DNA of 64,000 nt, from contig WIDE01000014.1 in the NCBI GenBank assembly GCA_015039315.1, positions 1 through 64,000 on the forward strand, written 5' to 3'. Source of the stretch: Clavulina sp. PMI_390. Its lineage: Eukaryota > Basidiomycota > Agaricomycetes > Cantharellales > Hydnaceae. A program made the translations under genes and the position numbers. The notes under the pieces are model-generated. The model saw nothing but the letters and a program-made list of their open reading frames with translations, ran no database searches and was not told the origin of the DNA. The first letter of the stretch is position 1. Every line of letters starts with the position of its first letter. Positions 36,501-48,452 of the stretch are shown in pieces.

Positions 36501-38995
36501 TGATATGCAAGAGGAATCAACTCCATGCTAGCGGCTGGTAGGACACCCATTAGCTGTTGGAAAGGTCTGAAAGGTTGGCCCAGGTTGAAATTGAACGTCA
36601 TTTTATCGACATCCTTGAAGTCTGAAGAATAAGGTCAGAAACGTCCCGGAGGCATCAGCTCGCTACTCATACCAGATAAACGAGGAGAGTAATGGTAGTC
36701 ATAGAACCAGCTCCAAGACGCAACGCCGCTGTAATAATAGAACATGACCCATTGTAGGCCTTCTATCCATCGGTAAACCACTTTGTTCACGGCTGCTTTA
36801 TCTTCATAAGAGATCTCGAGCTTGTCCTAATAATGCCGACCGTTAGAATGTAAAAGCTGTCTCAAGGGTACCAAAAACACCAACTTTGTAGTAGTTTCTC
36901 TTCCATTCATCGATTTTCTCCTTGAGCCTCTCAGCCTCACGCTTATCAAATTCCTCCTCCGTTTCATCAAGCAGGACCGCGTTCGAGTACCGATGAAGGA
37001 CCCTGTCGATCGCGAAATTACTTTCCTCAATCGCGGCCTCATCCTCTGATGACGCGTCCTCCCATTCGGGCTCGCCTTCATCTTCGACAATAACTTCTTG
37101 TCGTGCAGGTCGCGATGCAGACGGCGGGGGTGCAGGGAGATATATAGAAACAACGTTCTGATCCTGGTCGTCAAACTCGTCCCATGCAAGCTGGAGATTG
37201 AGCTCGTTCGCCAGTTGGGACAGAAATTTCTTGTTCCCTGCGCTCAGGTCGTTCACAAAAGTGACGGCTGGGCGGTCGGGGTCAAGCTTCCCTTCGCGAT
37301 GAGCCAAGACGGCCGATCGGATGGCAGTAAACATCGCGTTCTCCTTCTTATTCATGTCTATGGGAGGGGAGAGAGAAACTCATGAATAGTAGAATACCAA
37401 AGTGAATGTGGTTTGACCTACGGACGCCGTTCTTCCCTTGAGGCTTGACTGGCTTCGGCTTCCGCCTCATCTTGGATCGCTGGGCCACCCAATCCTGGTC
37501 ACCCATTTCTTTGTAGAAAACTTCCACCTCGGTTTCTGATAATTTATCCAGAACCAGTTGTAGCCTCTTGACATCTATGGTTCCAGAGTTGTTAATGTAA
37601 CCACCAGCGGTGGGGAGGACGCTTTTATAGATATCAAATAAGCGTTCCAGCGCGTTCTCGTGAATATGGAGATCGGGTAGGTGGGGAAGGAAGTCGTTTC
37701 CGACAAAGACCGCAAGGAGAACGAAGTCATCAATGACACGTTCAAGATTATACTCGAAGGGTAATGTCATGGAGAGGGTGGTAAATTCGAGGTCGAGGTA
37801 TTCGCGGAGAAGGCAGAGATGTAGTAGGAAGAAATTTTGGCCTTGCAAGCTGTAGTACGCAAAGTTAGCTCTGATGAAATAAGAAAGAGAACTGGACACA
37901 TACCTTGTTGCCTTTTTCTTCGCTGCAGGTCCAAACTTGACCTCTTCTCGGAGCAAACAGAAGTGAGGGTCATGGCTAAGTAAGCCAAGCATGATAAGAT
38001 CGGCATCGAGGCCGTATAAGCAATGCCGTGTGTTAGGGTTGTATCCAGGCTGGGCCTTGTTCAGACGAATGTACTCCATAATCTTGTGTTCTCCTTCGCC
38101 AGGCACGTCGTGCCCCGAGAGCACAATCTCGACGCCTCGCCAGTCTGCGTCTTCTGTGATCTTCTTATTCACGAAGTATTTAAGCTGCTCAGATAGCTTA
38201 GCCATAAATAATGTGCCTAAGAAAGTGCAACAGCATCAACAAGTTGCACCAAAGTGGAAACAGTAAAGTAGCATACCAGGGGTGATACAATTGCTGTCAA
38301 ATGCCTTCTCTTCGGGAAGCTTCTCTCCTTTCTTTTCAGCCTTCTCGCGGACCTCTCTTGCTTCTTTTGCAGTTCGGAATCGCCGACTGCGTTGTTGGTT
38401 CATCTTGGCACGTGGGGCGACCCCATCGACTGCCATAAAGAATAGTTTCTTCGGCTTTATCTTGCCAAATAGATGGTCGACATAGGAGAATATAGATGTG
38501 AATATGGCCTCTTCTGATAATCGGAAGTGGGCGTCCTCGTCATTAGGGTGGGAGCCTACACAAGACCGCCTTGTCAAGAAATGGAATCAACCAGCAAGAC
38601 GAAGACATACAGTTGTGAATGATTCCATTAAAATCAAGGTACAGGTTGTCTGTGGTATTTTTCGTCAATTACAGCATAGAGGGACGAGAAGCGCGCAACG
38701 AGACAGACCAAACTCTGGGATCTTATTCTCTTGAATGAGCTGAGATGTGAGTGGATAACGCTCGCTATAGGGTATGAGATGTCAGCGTTACGACGATCGT
38801 TCAAAAGCAGCGGAGCTTACGAGATGTATCGGAAGAACTGGTGGTACCAGGGGAGGAAGGATTAGACGTTCATTCGGGCCAGTGACTCAGAGCAAGATCG
38901 GTGAAACAGACCTTTGGGATACCTAAGTAACAACACCCATAGTCAGCTCGTATCCTACGTTCTATCAAGCACCAAACTTACCCATAGGGGATGAA
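33591..38995 (-). CDS. XRN1: 5'-3' exoribonuclease 1 (XRN1)
   Basis: Cytoplasmic processive exonuclease degrading decapped, 5'-monophosphorylated mRNA. 1450 residues. Exons (minus order): 38992-38995, 38912-38922, 38821-38837, 38709-38764, 38611-38649, 38277-38555, 37904-38216, 37422-37849, 36885-37357, 36673-36826, 36500-36621, 36297-36441, 35341-36236, 34983-35276, 34887-34932, 34693-34826, 34346-34638, 34131-34295, 33591-34074. The N-terminus MGIPKFFRYISERYP, the catalytic block with VDGVAPRAKMNQQRSRRF, GHDVPGEGEHKIMEYIR, YGLDADLIMLGL and GNDFLPHLP are all present, so the acidic active site looks intact. PAZ/tudor, winged-helix and SH3-like regions follow. The last 150 residues are Pro- and RGG-rich. 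The first three exons encode only 10 residues. Divergent from CAP2 with a 209-bp gap. Confidence 0.95.
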
Positions 38996-39204
38996 TCAAG
39001 AATGGGAAACGTTTACGAGCAGAGATTTGTTTGCGCCGGGGGTTGGAGCGCCGTACCAAACAAACTCATCGCTTCACGATCGAGTTCCCAATAAACGCGG
39101 TCATAAAACAATCTCTACGCACTCTCTCAACTTAGTCCCATAATAACAAACAACACGTCCCACTCGCCCCATCTAGACCTAGTGACCTGACTCTACCGCC
39201 CAAA
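38996..39204. promoter_or_regulatory. Bidirectional promoter, XRN1 / capping protein beta
   Basis: 209 bp between the two divergent start codons, which must hold both core promoters. It contains CT-rich sequence near the plus-strand start (39115-39175). No specific site is recognised. Confidence 0.4.
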
Positions 39205-40345
39205 ATGGACGTCATCGATAACATGCTAGACCTCACCCGACGGCTTCCGCCCAATAACATCGAGCAAAATCTCGCTGCTCTCGTCGATTTACAACCCGAA
39301 TATGCGGATGACCTGTTGGGTTCAATTGACCAGCCCCTCAAAGTGCGCACAGACGCGGCCACTGGCAAGGAGTACCTAATTTGCGACTATAATCGTGATG
39401 GAGACAGCTATCGGTACGGAATCCCAACTGAATGCCGAGAATACAGACAATAATATCATTCTCTCAACTAAATCATATTCTCGACGCCTTGTGACGTGCA
39501 TTGCTGCCTCCTCCATAGTTCACCTTGGTCCAGCGAATATGACCCTCCATTGGCTGATGGGACTCAACCATCCGACAAATTGAGGAAACTGGAGATCGCA
39601 GCGAATGAAGCTTTTGACACCTACCGTGAGATGTGGGTCATAGTAGCCATTTACCGGGATCGAGCTTGATGGACATCTCGCAGGTACTTTGAGGGGGGCG
39701 TTTCATCCGTATTCTTATGGGAGCAGGACGATGGTGGTTTCGCGGGCGTGGTATTACTCAAAAAGAGTACGTATGGGCTGATTTTTCCATCATTATCGTG
39801 ACTTGCCCTCATCTATCACTATACTTCTCCTTATGCAGGCCTCACACCCTCAAAACTTGCGTCCGGCTCATGGGACTCTATCCATGTCTTCGAGACCAGC
39901 GAACGGGGTCGAACTGCGCACTACAAGCTCACAAGCACTATAATGTTACATCTCATCACTACCGGCACGAACGCTGCGGCAGCAGGATCCAACAAAGAGG
40001 CGCCCCCAACCCCCATTGGTAGTGTCGATCTGAGTGGCATGATGACGCGTCAGGTATGTATCGGCCATTGTCAGCCACTCTGTCTCGCTTCTGATCTCAC
40101 GAACTGTTCCCCTCTCTTATGCAAAGATGGAACAAGACGCGCCCTTACAAGAATTTGCCGGCCACATTGCCAACGTTGGCCGCATCATTGAGGATCAGGA
40201 GATCAAAATGCGCAACCTGCTGCAAGAGGTGTATTTCGGCAAAACAAAGGATGTGGTGTACGATCTGCGAAGTGTTGATAGCCTCGAGAAGGCTAGGCGA
40301 CAGCGGGATCTGCAGAAGGAGCTTGCTGGACTGTTGAAAAAATAA
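39205..40345 (+). CDS. CAP2: F-actin-capping protein subunit beta
   Basis: Beta subunit of the CapZ heterodimer that blocks barbed ends of actin filaments. Exons: 39205-39413, 39519-39632, 39684-39766, 39839-40053, 40127-40345, 279 residues, matching the usual 270-290. Conserved stretches: [16 protein letters not shown] at the N-terminus, [52 protein letters not shown] and [10 protein letters not shown]. The C-terminal tentacle helix [20 protein letters not shown] is the actin-binding element of the family. Confidence 0.95.
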
Positions 40346-40502
40346 TACCCTTCCACGTGTTCGGCTACTGTCAGAGCGGTGTGCTCGCGAAATAATTATA
40401 GAACACGCTAGGGTATTACATGATCAGATTTTCCCGGGTCCACGATCTTGTCCAAACGAAACGCAGGATGGCGAAAGCGAGGGAGATAAAGGAGATGAAA
40501 TA

Positions 40503-41430
40503 TCATAGTTCTTGATTTGCGATGGGATTTGCATGGATAGTGACCTACAACCAGAGTTAGTCGGAAGGTCCAGCGTGGTCTGTAGATATAGGTGCACATA
40601 CGCTTGTGAGACGAATCTCGTGTAGGGGCCGGTTTTTCTCGTTGACAGGGACTTTCTCCATGGCATCAAGGGTGCTGTCGGCACCATCAATCACTCTGGA
40701 TAAACAGCTAAGCATTAGGAATGCACTCGGGCTCGCAGAGAAACAGCACGCTCACTTTCCGAATATTGTGTATTTCCCTTCGAGGTGGGCTTGTTTCGAG
40801 TATGTGATCTTGATGCAAACGGTCAGAGGCTTTCAGGACATAAGCCATGATGCTGGCTATCAGTACTCACGAAGAACTGGGATTTGTTGGTATCAGGACC
40901 AGAATTTGCCATTGCAAGAATGCCTCGGCTGTTGAACTTGAGTGTGGTCCTAATCTCATCAGCAAAGGGCTTTCCCCATATGGATTGACCACCTTTGCCT
41001 TTGCCTGTTGGGTCACCGGTCTGAATCATGAAGTTTTTCATGTTTCTGTAGTGCAATGATTAGGTTGTCCATTGAGGTAGACGTCAATATGGTGGACTCA
41101 CCGATGGAAGATGCATCCATCATAGTATCCAGCTGCACAGAGCGCCAGGAAGTTCTATAAGACAGTCAACTAGTGTGATCACTGAAACTCTGGAATAAAC
41201 GCACCTCAGCGGCTTTCGGTACAGTTTCACAAAAGATTTCGCACTAGAGCCAGGAGAGCAGACATTGTCAGGAAGCAGTGTAGTGACACAACAGCGAGAA
41301 TGTCAGGCTGAACAGCTCACTTTTAGCTCTCCAAGAGTTGTGTTGAGGGTGACAGACTATTATAAATCTAGCATTAGTCGTCTACCAGCCTCCCTTATGA
41401 TCAGAGGTGCAAGAGTGAATGACCCACCAT
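40503..41430 (-). CDS. PPIL3: Cyclophilin-type peptidyl-prolyl isomerase (PPIL3 class)
   Basis: Single-domain cyclophilin of the spliceosome-associated PPIL3/Cyp10 group, 164 residues. Exons (minus order): 41428-41430, 41321-41356, 41205-41243, 41102-41154, 40871-41045, 40756-40808, 40602-40695, 40503-40544. The coding part of exon 1 is the ATG alone, followed directly by a GT donor. Motifs: SVTLNTTLGELK, FHRNMKNFMIQTGDPTG (catalytic Arg), GKGGQSIWGKPFADE, GILAMANSG, SQFFITYSKQAHLEGKYT, and the C-terminus with VPVNEKNRPLHEIRL and TIHANP typical of PPIL3. IWG in place of the general cyclophilin motif is characteristic of this subgroup. Confidence 0.92.
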
Positions 41431-41509
41431 GTTTGTTTGTTCCGAGGACAAAATTCCGGCTCCGTCACGGCTACATTCCAGTTCCGAGCGACACTGTGCT
41501 CAGATTCGG

Positions 41510-42878
41510 ATGAGCACAACTGCCTCTGCTGATGGCAGTCAACCAAGCTCCAGAAAAAAGAAATCCCAAGGCCGTATATGGCGCACGTTCATTGCCGGGG
41601 GTGTCGCTGGCTCTGTGGTACCGTCCTTTTCACCTCTCTTCACCTCTGTACCTCAGCTGACTCTGGCCTCTTGCTGGTCATGATCTTTCACAGGCAAAGA
41701 CGGCAGTAGCACCGCTGGATCGTGTCAAGATCCTGTTCCAGGCCTCGAATCCTGACTATCTCAAGTATAGTGGTACGTCTAGTCCTCCATCTACCAATGA
41801 TCGGCGGCCCCTTTGTCGAGCAGATGAGGTCTGACATCAGAGGTGCAGGGAATTGGACCGGACTCGCTCAGGCCATCCGTCAGATCCGAAGGAACGATGG
41901 GCTCCGAGGCTTGTTCCAGGGTCACTCTGCCACACTCCTCAGGATCTTCCCTTACGCGGCCGTCAAATATGTCGCATACGACCAAGCCCACAACGTATGT
42001 CTTCATAGCTATACACTTTGCTCCGCTTATGAGAGATCCCTAACGACTTCACACAGTACCTCATGCCTACCGCCGCTGATGAAACCAACCTCCTGAGATT
42101 CGCTGCAGGAGCATTCTCAGGTGACCTACGCGTTTCAGGTCCGATTTTCCACCCCAACTGACCAACGTGACCACCTCTTCCCCACATAGGCACTGCATCA
42201 GTACTACTCACATACCCTCTAGAAGTGATCCGCGTCCGACTAGCCTTTGAAACTCACTCTCAGTCTCGACCCACCCTCTCTGGCATAATACGAACAATAT
42301 ACAACGAAGGAAATCCCTCCGCTTCCTTAGCCTCCTCTTTATCCAACTCTACTGCTTCTTCACCCCCTTCCACTTCATCATCACCCATACCCCAGCTCTC
42401 CCAGCGATCTATCTTCTCCCGCTTCCCTCTCCTCAAATTCTATCGCGGCTATGCTGTCACCCTCATTGGTATGGTCCCCTACGCAGGAACATCATTCCTA
42501 GTTTGGGGTAATCTTCGCGCCCGATTCATCCCCGTCCAAGAACCTGCCTCACCATCATCGTCATCATCCGGCACATCATCCAAACCCTCCAGGCCCCCTT
42601 CCAGACCCGTAGCTGACCTCATTATTGGCGCTATAGCTGGTGCCACCTCCCAGACCGTCTCTTACCCATTCGAAATAATACGGAGACGTATGCAAGTTGG
42701 AGGCTTGGTCCAACCAGATCGATGGGTAGGATTTGGGGAGACAGTCCGCAAGATCTACGGCCAGAGTGGCTGGAGAGGGTTCTATGTGGGTCTGTCTATC
42801 GGGTACATTAAGATTGTACCGATGACTGCTGTTAGCTTTGCCACATGGGAGGGCATGAAGCGTTTCTTCGACGTATAG
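41510..42878 (+). CDS. LEU5: Mitochondrial carrier, LEU5/SLC25A16-like
   Basis: Inner-membrane carrier with three repeats; the closest family by motif is Leu5/SLC25A16/SLC25A42, linked to coenzyme A import. Exons: 41510-41617, 41694-41772, 41843-41994, 42057-42120, 42190-42878; 363 residues. The three PX[DE]XX[KR] signatures are PLDRVK, PLEVIR and PFEIIR. The second repeat contains a Ser/Thr/Pro-rich insertion of about 35 residues ([14 protein letters not shown]), and another Ser-rich stretch lies between repeats 2 and 3, both in matrix or intermembrane loops. Convergent with galactokinase. Confidence 0.87.
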
Positions 42879-43165
42879 CCTTGTTGTGATGGCATATTCT
42901 ACACACGCACACCATCATTCACCTGGCGTCATTTGGTTGGGCACATTCGGATTTGTACCGCAGAAAGATCTCTCATCAAGCATTGTGTTTTCGTTAGAGG
43001 CATTTCCTGATAATTTTCTTACACGGAATGTGAAATATTCATGTACATTGCTCAAATTCATAAAGATAGCCCACTCTCTCCTCAGCAGCTATCTTCGCCC
43101 CCTCGCATCGAGCTCAGACCCAAGAGTCTCCAGCCCATTGAAGCTGTGAGACAATCATCCAGTAT

Positions 43166-45253
43166 CTACAACGGCACATTGTAGACTAGCAAGAGCTGAA
43201 TATTAGTAACTGCCAGGAACGGCAAGAGAGAAATACGAAAAACTTACTACCAGCTCCACTTCCAGGCTTCGTCGCAAAGATCACTTGCTCGAGCTGCTCT
43301 TTGCTCAGGCCCTTGTACGGGGGGTATTCCTGGCTGATCTTTTCGATAAAGGCAGGTACCTCAGCCTCAGTCACCATACTGACGCTGCAGCCACCCCAAC
43401 CTGCACCTGTCAACCGACTGCCCCATGCTCCGGCATTCCTTGCCAAGTGCGTAAGCTGGTCCAGCTCGGGGCAGGAGCAGTCAAACAGGTCACGGCAGCT
43501 CGCGTGGCTCTCGTTGAGCAAGGCGCCGAGACGGAGGTGCGTATCGGGGGCATTGGGAGGGGCTTCGAGCGAAATCTTGCGGAATTGAAGTACCCGCAGA
43601 GATTCACGGAAGACGTGGAGCGTGCGCTTGTAGAGGTGGAAGTGGGTGGCCTCAACTGCAGGAGTAAAGAGGCATTAAGCATGCTATAGATGGGAGTAAG
43701 AATGCGGCTCGGATCGCACCTTCAGACGAACTGAGGTACAGTTCCTTGAAGTCTTCCACACTGAGACCGCTCGCTTCCACCATCTCCTCGAACGTGAGCC
43801 CAGCCTCGTGCTTACCCATAATCTTCTGCACTTCCTGGTCAATCTTCTGTAGGCCGATCTCCAGTGCGCCGACGTCTTCTTTCCACGAAAGATCATGCCT
43901 CGACGAACCCATATATTCCGCTAGGACTTCGCGAAGAGTGATCTTCTCCGTAGGGCCGACCTCGATCCCTAGACCTTTTGCAAGCACCCGAGCTCCGACG
44001 AGTGTCTCGACCACGCGGAGGTTGTAATGATATTTGGCGGAGACAACTTTGTCGGCGACCACGAGAGAATTGGCGATTACAAGAGAGGTAGCAGGTGACG
44101 TCACAGCAAGCGGGATTTGCGTCGGGGCGAGCTTGGGATAGAATGAAATATACAGTCCTTGCTTTGAGAGGGAAAGAACCGACGCCGATTGGTCCATACC
44201 ACCAGAGTTGACTTGATTGGGGGAAACAAGTAAGTGAAGTGTAGGTCAAATGAGTGCAAGAAGGCTGCTTACCGCCGACGCGCTTTTCGTTGTGCACGGA
44301 CATCTCAACCTGGTCATGAGAAGGAAAATCAGCTATAACATTCATGCAAGCGGGTAGGTGATTAACGTACGAGATCGCCCTTGGCCATCGAGCTAAGCTT
44401 ATCGTTCATTGCCAAGAACGTCAAGGTGGACGCAACAACCATGGCGGCACTAGAAGACAGCCCAGAGCCTGCTGGTACTGCACCCGTGACCAGGAGGTCA
44501 ACACCAACGGGCTCGCTCCCTGCCTCAGCAAAGAACTTATTGAGGACACCCTGGGTACGTGGAGCATGGCCAATAAGTCTCATGTACGAGGACGCATATA
44601 CTATGCAACTCACGAAATAGCCAGCTTTCACATAACTCTCCCACCGGAGCTTCGTTTTGTCAATCTCGAGTGCCCATGCATCTCCCTTGACGGCACCGGC
44701 GGCATCGCCGATTCGGGTAGCAGTAAATGTCTGCGGCGCATACTTTTCTCCATCAAGATTTTGCGCTCGAATCTCAGAAGAATCTGAGCGAGGAGCACAG
44801 GCGATAAGTATGTCCCTGTCTACTGCGGCGGGGAAAACGCCAAAAAGAGCATAATCGATATCTGGTGTGTGGAAGTCACTCGAGGTTAGGGTTGGCCGCT
44901 TTTTGTGACATTCCAAATTGCTTACGTTCTCCGATCAGACTGGAGAGAGTGAGAAAATAAATATTTAGTCTCCACACCCCGCTGACTATGGAACCAAGGA
45001 GCATTACGCACTTGACACGTCCAGGAGCGCGGCACACCTGGGTTGGTGCTCGACCAAACCGCTTCGAAAACTCGGAAATCAAGTGGTCCCAGCGATGCCT
45101 AATGCATGAATAGAGAGATCGGATTGTCAACCCCACAAACTATATGTGTGACCTGCAGGGGTCGCGAATAACGCACGTTTGGATGGCCGCAGTGTTGGGA
45201 TCATCGTAGATGTCCGAAACAGAGGTGAAGGAGGTGATCGCGACGTCTGTCAT
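43166..45253 (-). CDS. GAL1: Galactokinase
   Basis: GHMP-family kinase phosphorylating galactose at C1, the first committed step of the Leloir pathway. 519 residues. Exons (minus order): 45177-45253, 45012-45098, 44926-44939, 44614-44861, 44371-44550, 44273-44309, 43720-44211, 43251-43655, 43166-43185. The galactokinase signature GRVNLIGEHIDY (52-63) is built from three exons, the middle one 14 nt. The GHMP ATP loop VPAGSGLSSSAA, the substrate region RVGVNSGGMDQSAS (with the catalytic-type Asp) and the C-terminal motif SRLTGAGWGGCSV are present, so it should be active. Length matches fungal Gal1 (about 500-530). Divergent from aldose 1-epimerase. Confidence 0.95.
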
Positions 45254-45454
45254 AGCTCAGACCACTTCAAGAAACTTTTTGGTCGAAAAGACAAGCGAAA
45301 GAGCAGAATTGGCCAAACGTGACATTTTTATGAAGAGTCAGTCTTCTGAGGGGCAGTGACGTCGTGACCACTCCGGACTGAATTGACAAGTCACTTTTAC
45401 GGACCGCCCATAGTGAACCACCACTTCTGCCAACAAACCAAGTGCTTCCAAGCC
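45254..45454. promoter_or_regulatory. Divergent promoter of the galactose pair
   Basis: 201 bp between the ATGs of galactokinase (minus) and mutarotase (plus). I see no CGG-N11-CCG Gal4-type site. AT-rich and CA-rich stretches are present, and GTCACTTTT (45391-45399) is followed by a CCAC-rich leader. A shared control region is inferred from the spacing. Confidence 0.5.
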
Positions 45455-47300
45455 ATGTCCAACGAGTTCAAGCCCGTCATCTTGGAACCCGAGGATGGCT
45501 CTCTCTCGCCTCCTACCGCTCTCGAGGTACTGTCCTCCTCGATCAAGAGTCGACGCTATATGCAACGCCGCTGACGGCTTGATTTGCGGGTTTTTTAGGT
45601 GTTCCCCTACGGAGTCACCCTCAACAGGTTCTACATCAGCGATGGCAAGACGCATGATATCGTAAGTACTCCCCGATCCTCTCGTTTGACTCCCGATACG
45701 AGCCGATCGACCACGTTTGACACTATGGCCATTTGTAGGTCATTGGACCGTGAGCTACTAACCCTGAACTCCATCGTATCTCGTGTCTCATCTGTGGTGT
45801 TGTTGAACAACCCAGGTACAATGTCCAGGACTACAAGAACGAGCGTCGATTCCTGAATCCAATCGTGGGGAGGTGCGTATCCCGTTCAGCGAGTTAGCGG
45901 ACCCTCATTGCTCATCACCCTAACCAACCGACGATTAACCGGAAAATAGGTATTGCAATCGCATCCCTTCGGGGGAGCAGCATATTTCCAAAGACGGGAT
46001 CCAGGCCGTCATTAACCCCATCTTCAACGGTACGCTTACCCCTTTTGTCGTGTCGTCCGAGCGCCTCCATCGAGCTGACCATGTCATCGCCACAACTCCG
46101 TTATCTAATGGAATTTTGGGGTTATTTTATTGTGCGTTGGTCGCTGTAGAGTCTCCCACCGTTTGCCTTCACAGTGGTCCCAACGGGCTTGATCGCTTCG
46201 CGTGGACACACGTCGAGGACATTGCTACTGCCAAACTGTTCACCCCATCCGAGATCGCTAAACTCAAGTCTGAGACGTCTAGCTCCGCTTTGTTCACCTA
46301 CACGAGCCCAGCGGGCACCGATTTCCCCGGCACAATTGACTTCGAGGTTGTGTGGGCTCTCACTAATCCTTCTCGCGAGTTTGATACCAAGACCTATGAG
46401 CGCAACCTGGGGAGTGTGTACCTCATCTACCGCGCCAAAGTCCGCAATGAGCCAGAAGGCGATGGCAAGAAGATTGTGACGCCGCTCAACTTGACTCATC
46501 ACTGGGGCTTCAACCTTGACGCATCTTATGCGGCTCCCTTGGGCCCAGCCCCTGATGTCAAGGAACACAAGCTCTACATCAAATCGGAGAACATTCTCGA
46601 AGGCGATAAAGTGCTGCTCCCTACAGGGAAATTGGTGGCGACAAAGGGCACAAGATTTGATTTCACGGGGCCTGATTCCACAATTGGGTCACGGTACGAA
46701 GGAGGTTATGGTATGAGTATGAGCCGAGAATCCAGAGAAGTATGGGGGGTTGACAAATTTGGGCATTCTAGATCATTTCTTCATGTTCCCTCCGTCGGAA
46801 ACGCGTCAGCCTTCCCACGTGTTGCTATCGGGACTTGCGGACGGAAGCCAGAATCTCGTCTCTGCTATTCTTGAAAGCACGGAGCCGACCGTGAAGCTGA
46901 GTTCGGACAAGAGCGGGATCCACCTTGCTTTCCACACGAATCGTGAGTGCATCTTGTTCCTGGGCGGCTGGCATCCCTTTCATGAAGGTTTAGGCTCACG
47001 ATCGATGACACAATAATTGTAGAACGTGGCGTGCAATTCTACACTGGTATCGGTCTCGATGGTACCGGCGGCCGAAAAAAGATTCATGGCGGTTCCGAGG
47101 ACGGTAGAGGCTACGAGCGTGATGGAGCGGCCTTCTTGGAATTCCACGCGCCACACGCCGCGTACCTTCATCCTTTCAAGCAGAGCGAGGAAGAGAAAGC
47201 CTTGCTAGGCGACGACACTTTGTTGACGAGCGATGAACTTTATAACCACTGGGTGAGAGTTGATATGAGCCACATCCCTAACCTTGCAGAGCAGAAGTAG
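45455..47300 (+). CDS. GALM: Aldose 1-epimerase (galactose mutarotase)
   Basis: Interconverts beta- and alpha-galactose, giving the anomer galactokinase uses. 430 residues. Exons: 45455-45526, 45599-45661, 45739-45749, 45816-45872, 45950-46029, 46150-46710, 46772-46942, 47023-47300; exon 3 is only 11 nt. Motifs: FLNPIVGRYCNRIP, CLHSGPNGLDRFAW (first catalytic His region), LTHHWGFNLD (second His region), IHLAFHTNQRGVQFYTG, and the C-terminal AAFLEFHAPHAAYLHP. The protein is longer than bacterial GalM (about 340) owing to loops typical of fungal members. Paired with galactokinase across a short shared promoter. Confidence 0.92.
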
Positions 47301-48452
47301 GAATATGCCGTGAGAGCGGAAGTAAGATGGACGATCAATTGCTCCCCCTTCTCTTTAGGTTTTGCACATCTGTGATTCGTGTGTACTAGTACTGGAAGGA
47401 TCTCATCCTGAACCACATGGTTGTACTTTTGAAATGCGACGTTTGTTGCTTTGTTCCGCGTCTTGGCACCGATCCTTCCTGCTTGCATCGCCAGGGGCTT
47501 AATACTGGGCCCTTGGCCTGACAACCTCGACAAGGATGAAAGGCAGCGGAAGTGGCATAGCCAACGAGCCCGCTGGGCGAATCCATGAGCGCAGACGAAC
47601 AAGTATTGGGGTTGCTAGGGTCAGATGCAAGCTTGGGAATTCACAATGGTTGCCAGGGGTAAGACAGAGACTGCGGGTTGAAATGAAGTGCAGAAAGACC
47701 CATAGGGATCTAGGAAAGTGTAAAAGGCTAATTACTGAGAGCCATGGTTGATTCGCAGTCAGCGGGAGAGGCGCCACATGGCAATTTTGCCCAATGCACA
47801 TCGATTATTGAGTCCGCGAGAAAACGATGAAACATGGCTCTGGAGATGCTCGAATGGTCCCCAACTATGCATGCATAGGGAAGACACTGCATTGGCAATA
47901 CGGTTGGCCCGGAAGTTGAACAAGAGATCATTTGCCATAATTGGCAGCTGCACCACTGGGGCTTCGATTCTCTTCAAACAAAGCCAAACACTGCTTCCTT
48001 CAGATTGCCCCACTCTGCCGAGACTCAAGTGTAAGAGAACGCTTGGGATAGCGCCAGTGCTAGAGGCCCCGTAGAAGGGTGAGACAGGGTACTTGTTTTG
48101 GAGCTGCCATTTGTGATTGGCTTGTAAGTTGTAGGCCGGTGCCGCCAATCGCTGCTTCCTGTGCCTGAGTGTGATATTGAGTTCCTGTCTCGGGAATTTC
48201 GCTCTTGAGCTCCTCCTATGCGCGCCTGGGCGGTCGCTGGCATCCATCCAGGCTCCACACCGTCGTTACGCGTGACAGCCGCCTCCCCCTTTTGACTTCC
48301 ATCTCTCGTCCTCACGGTTCCTCCTCAAAACCCAGCCCGTGGCTCTCCCTTGACCGTCCCTCCCTCAGATCACGCTCTGTTACTTAATCCGAGACCTTGA
48401 TCATCAATAATTGTCAGCAAAATTGCCGCCGGCCATCTCGGGTCCTCTTTGA
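47301..48452. other. Intergenic region, 1.15 kb
   Basis: 3' flank of the mutarotase and promoter of the hydrolase gene. Short open frames on both strands have no motif. No repeat or RNA gene is seen. Confidence 0.4.
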
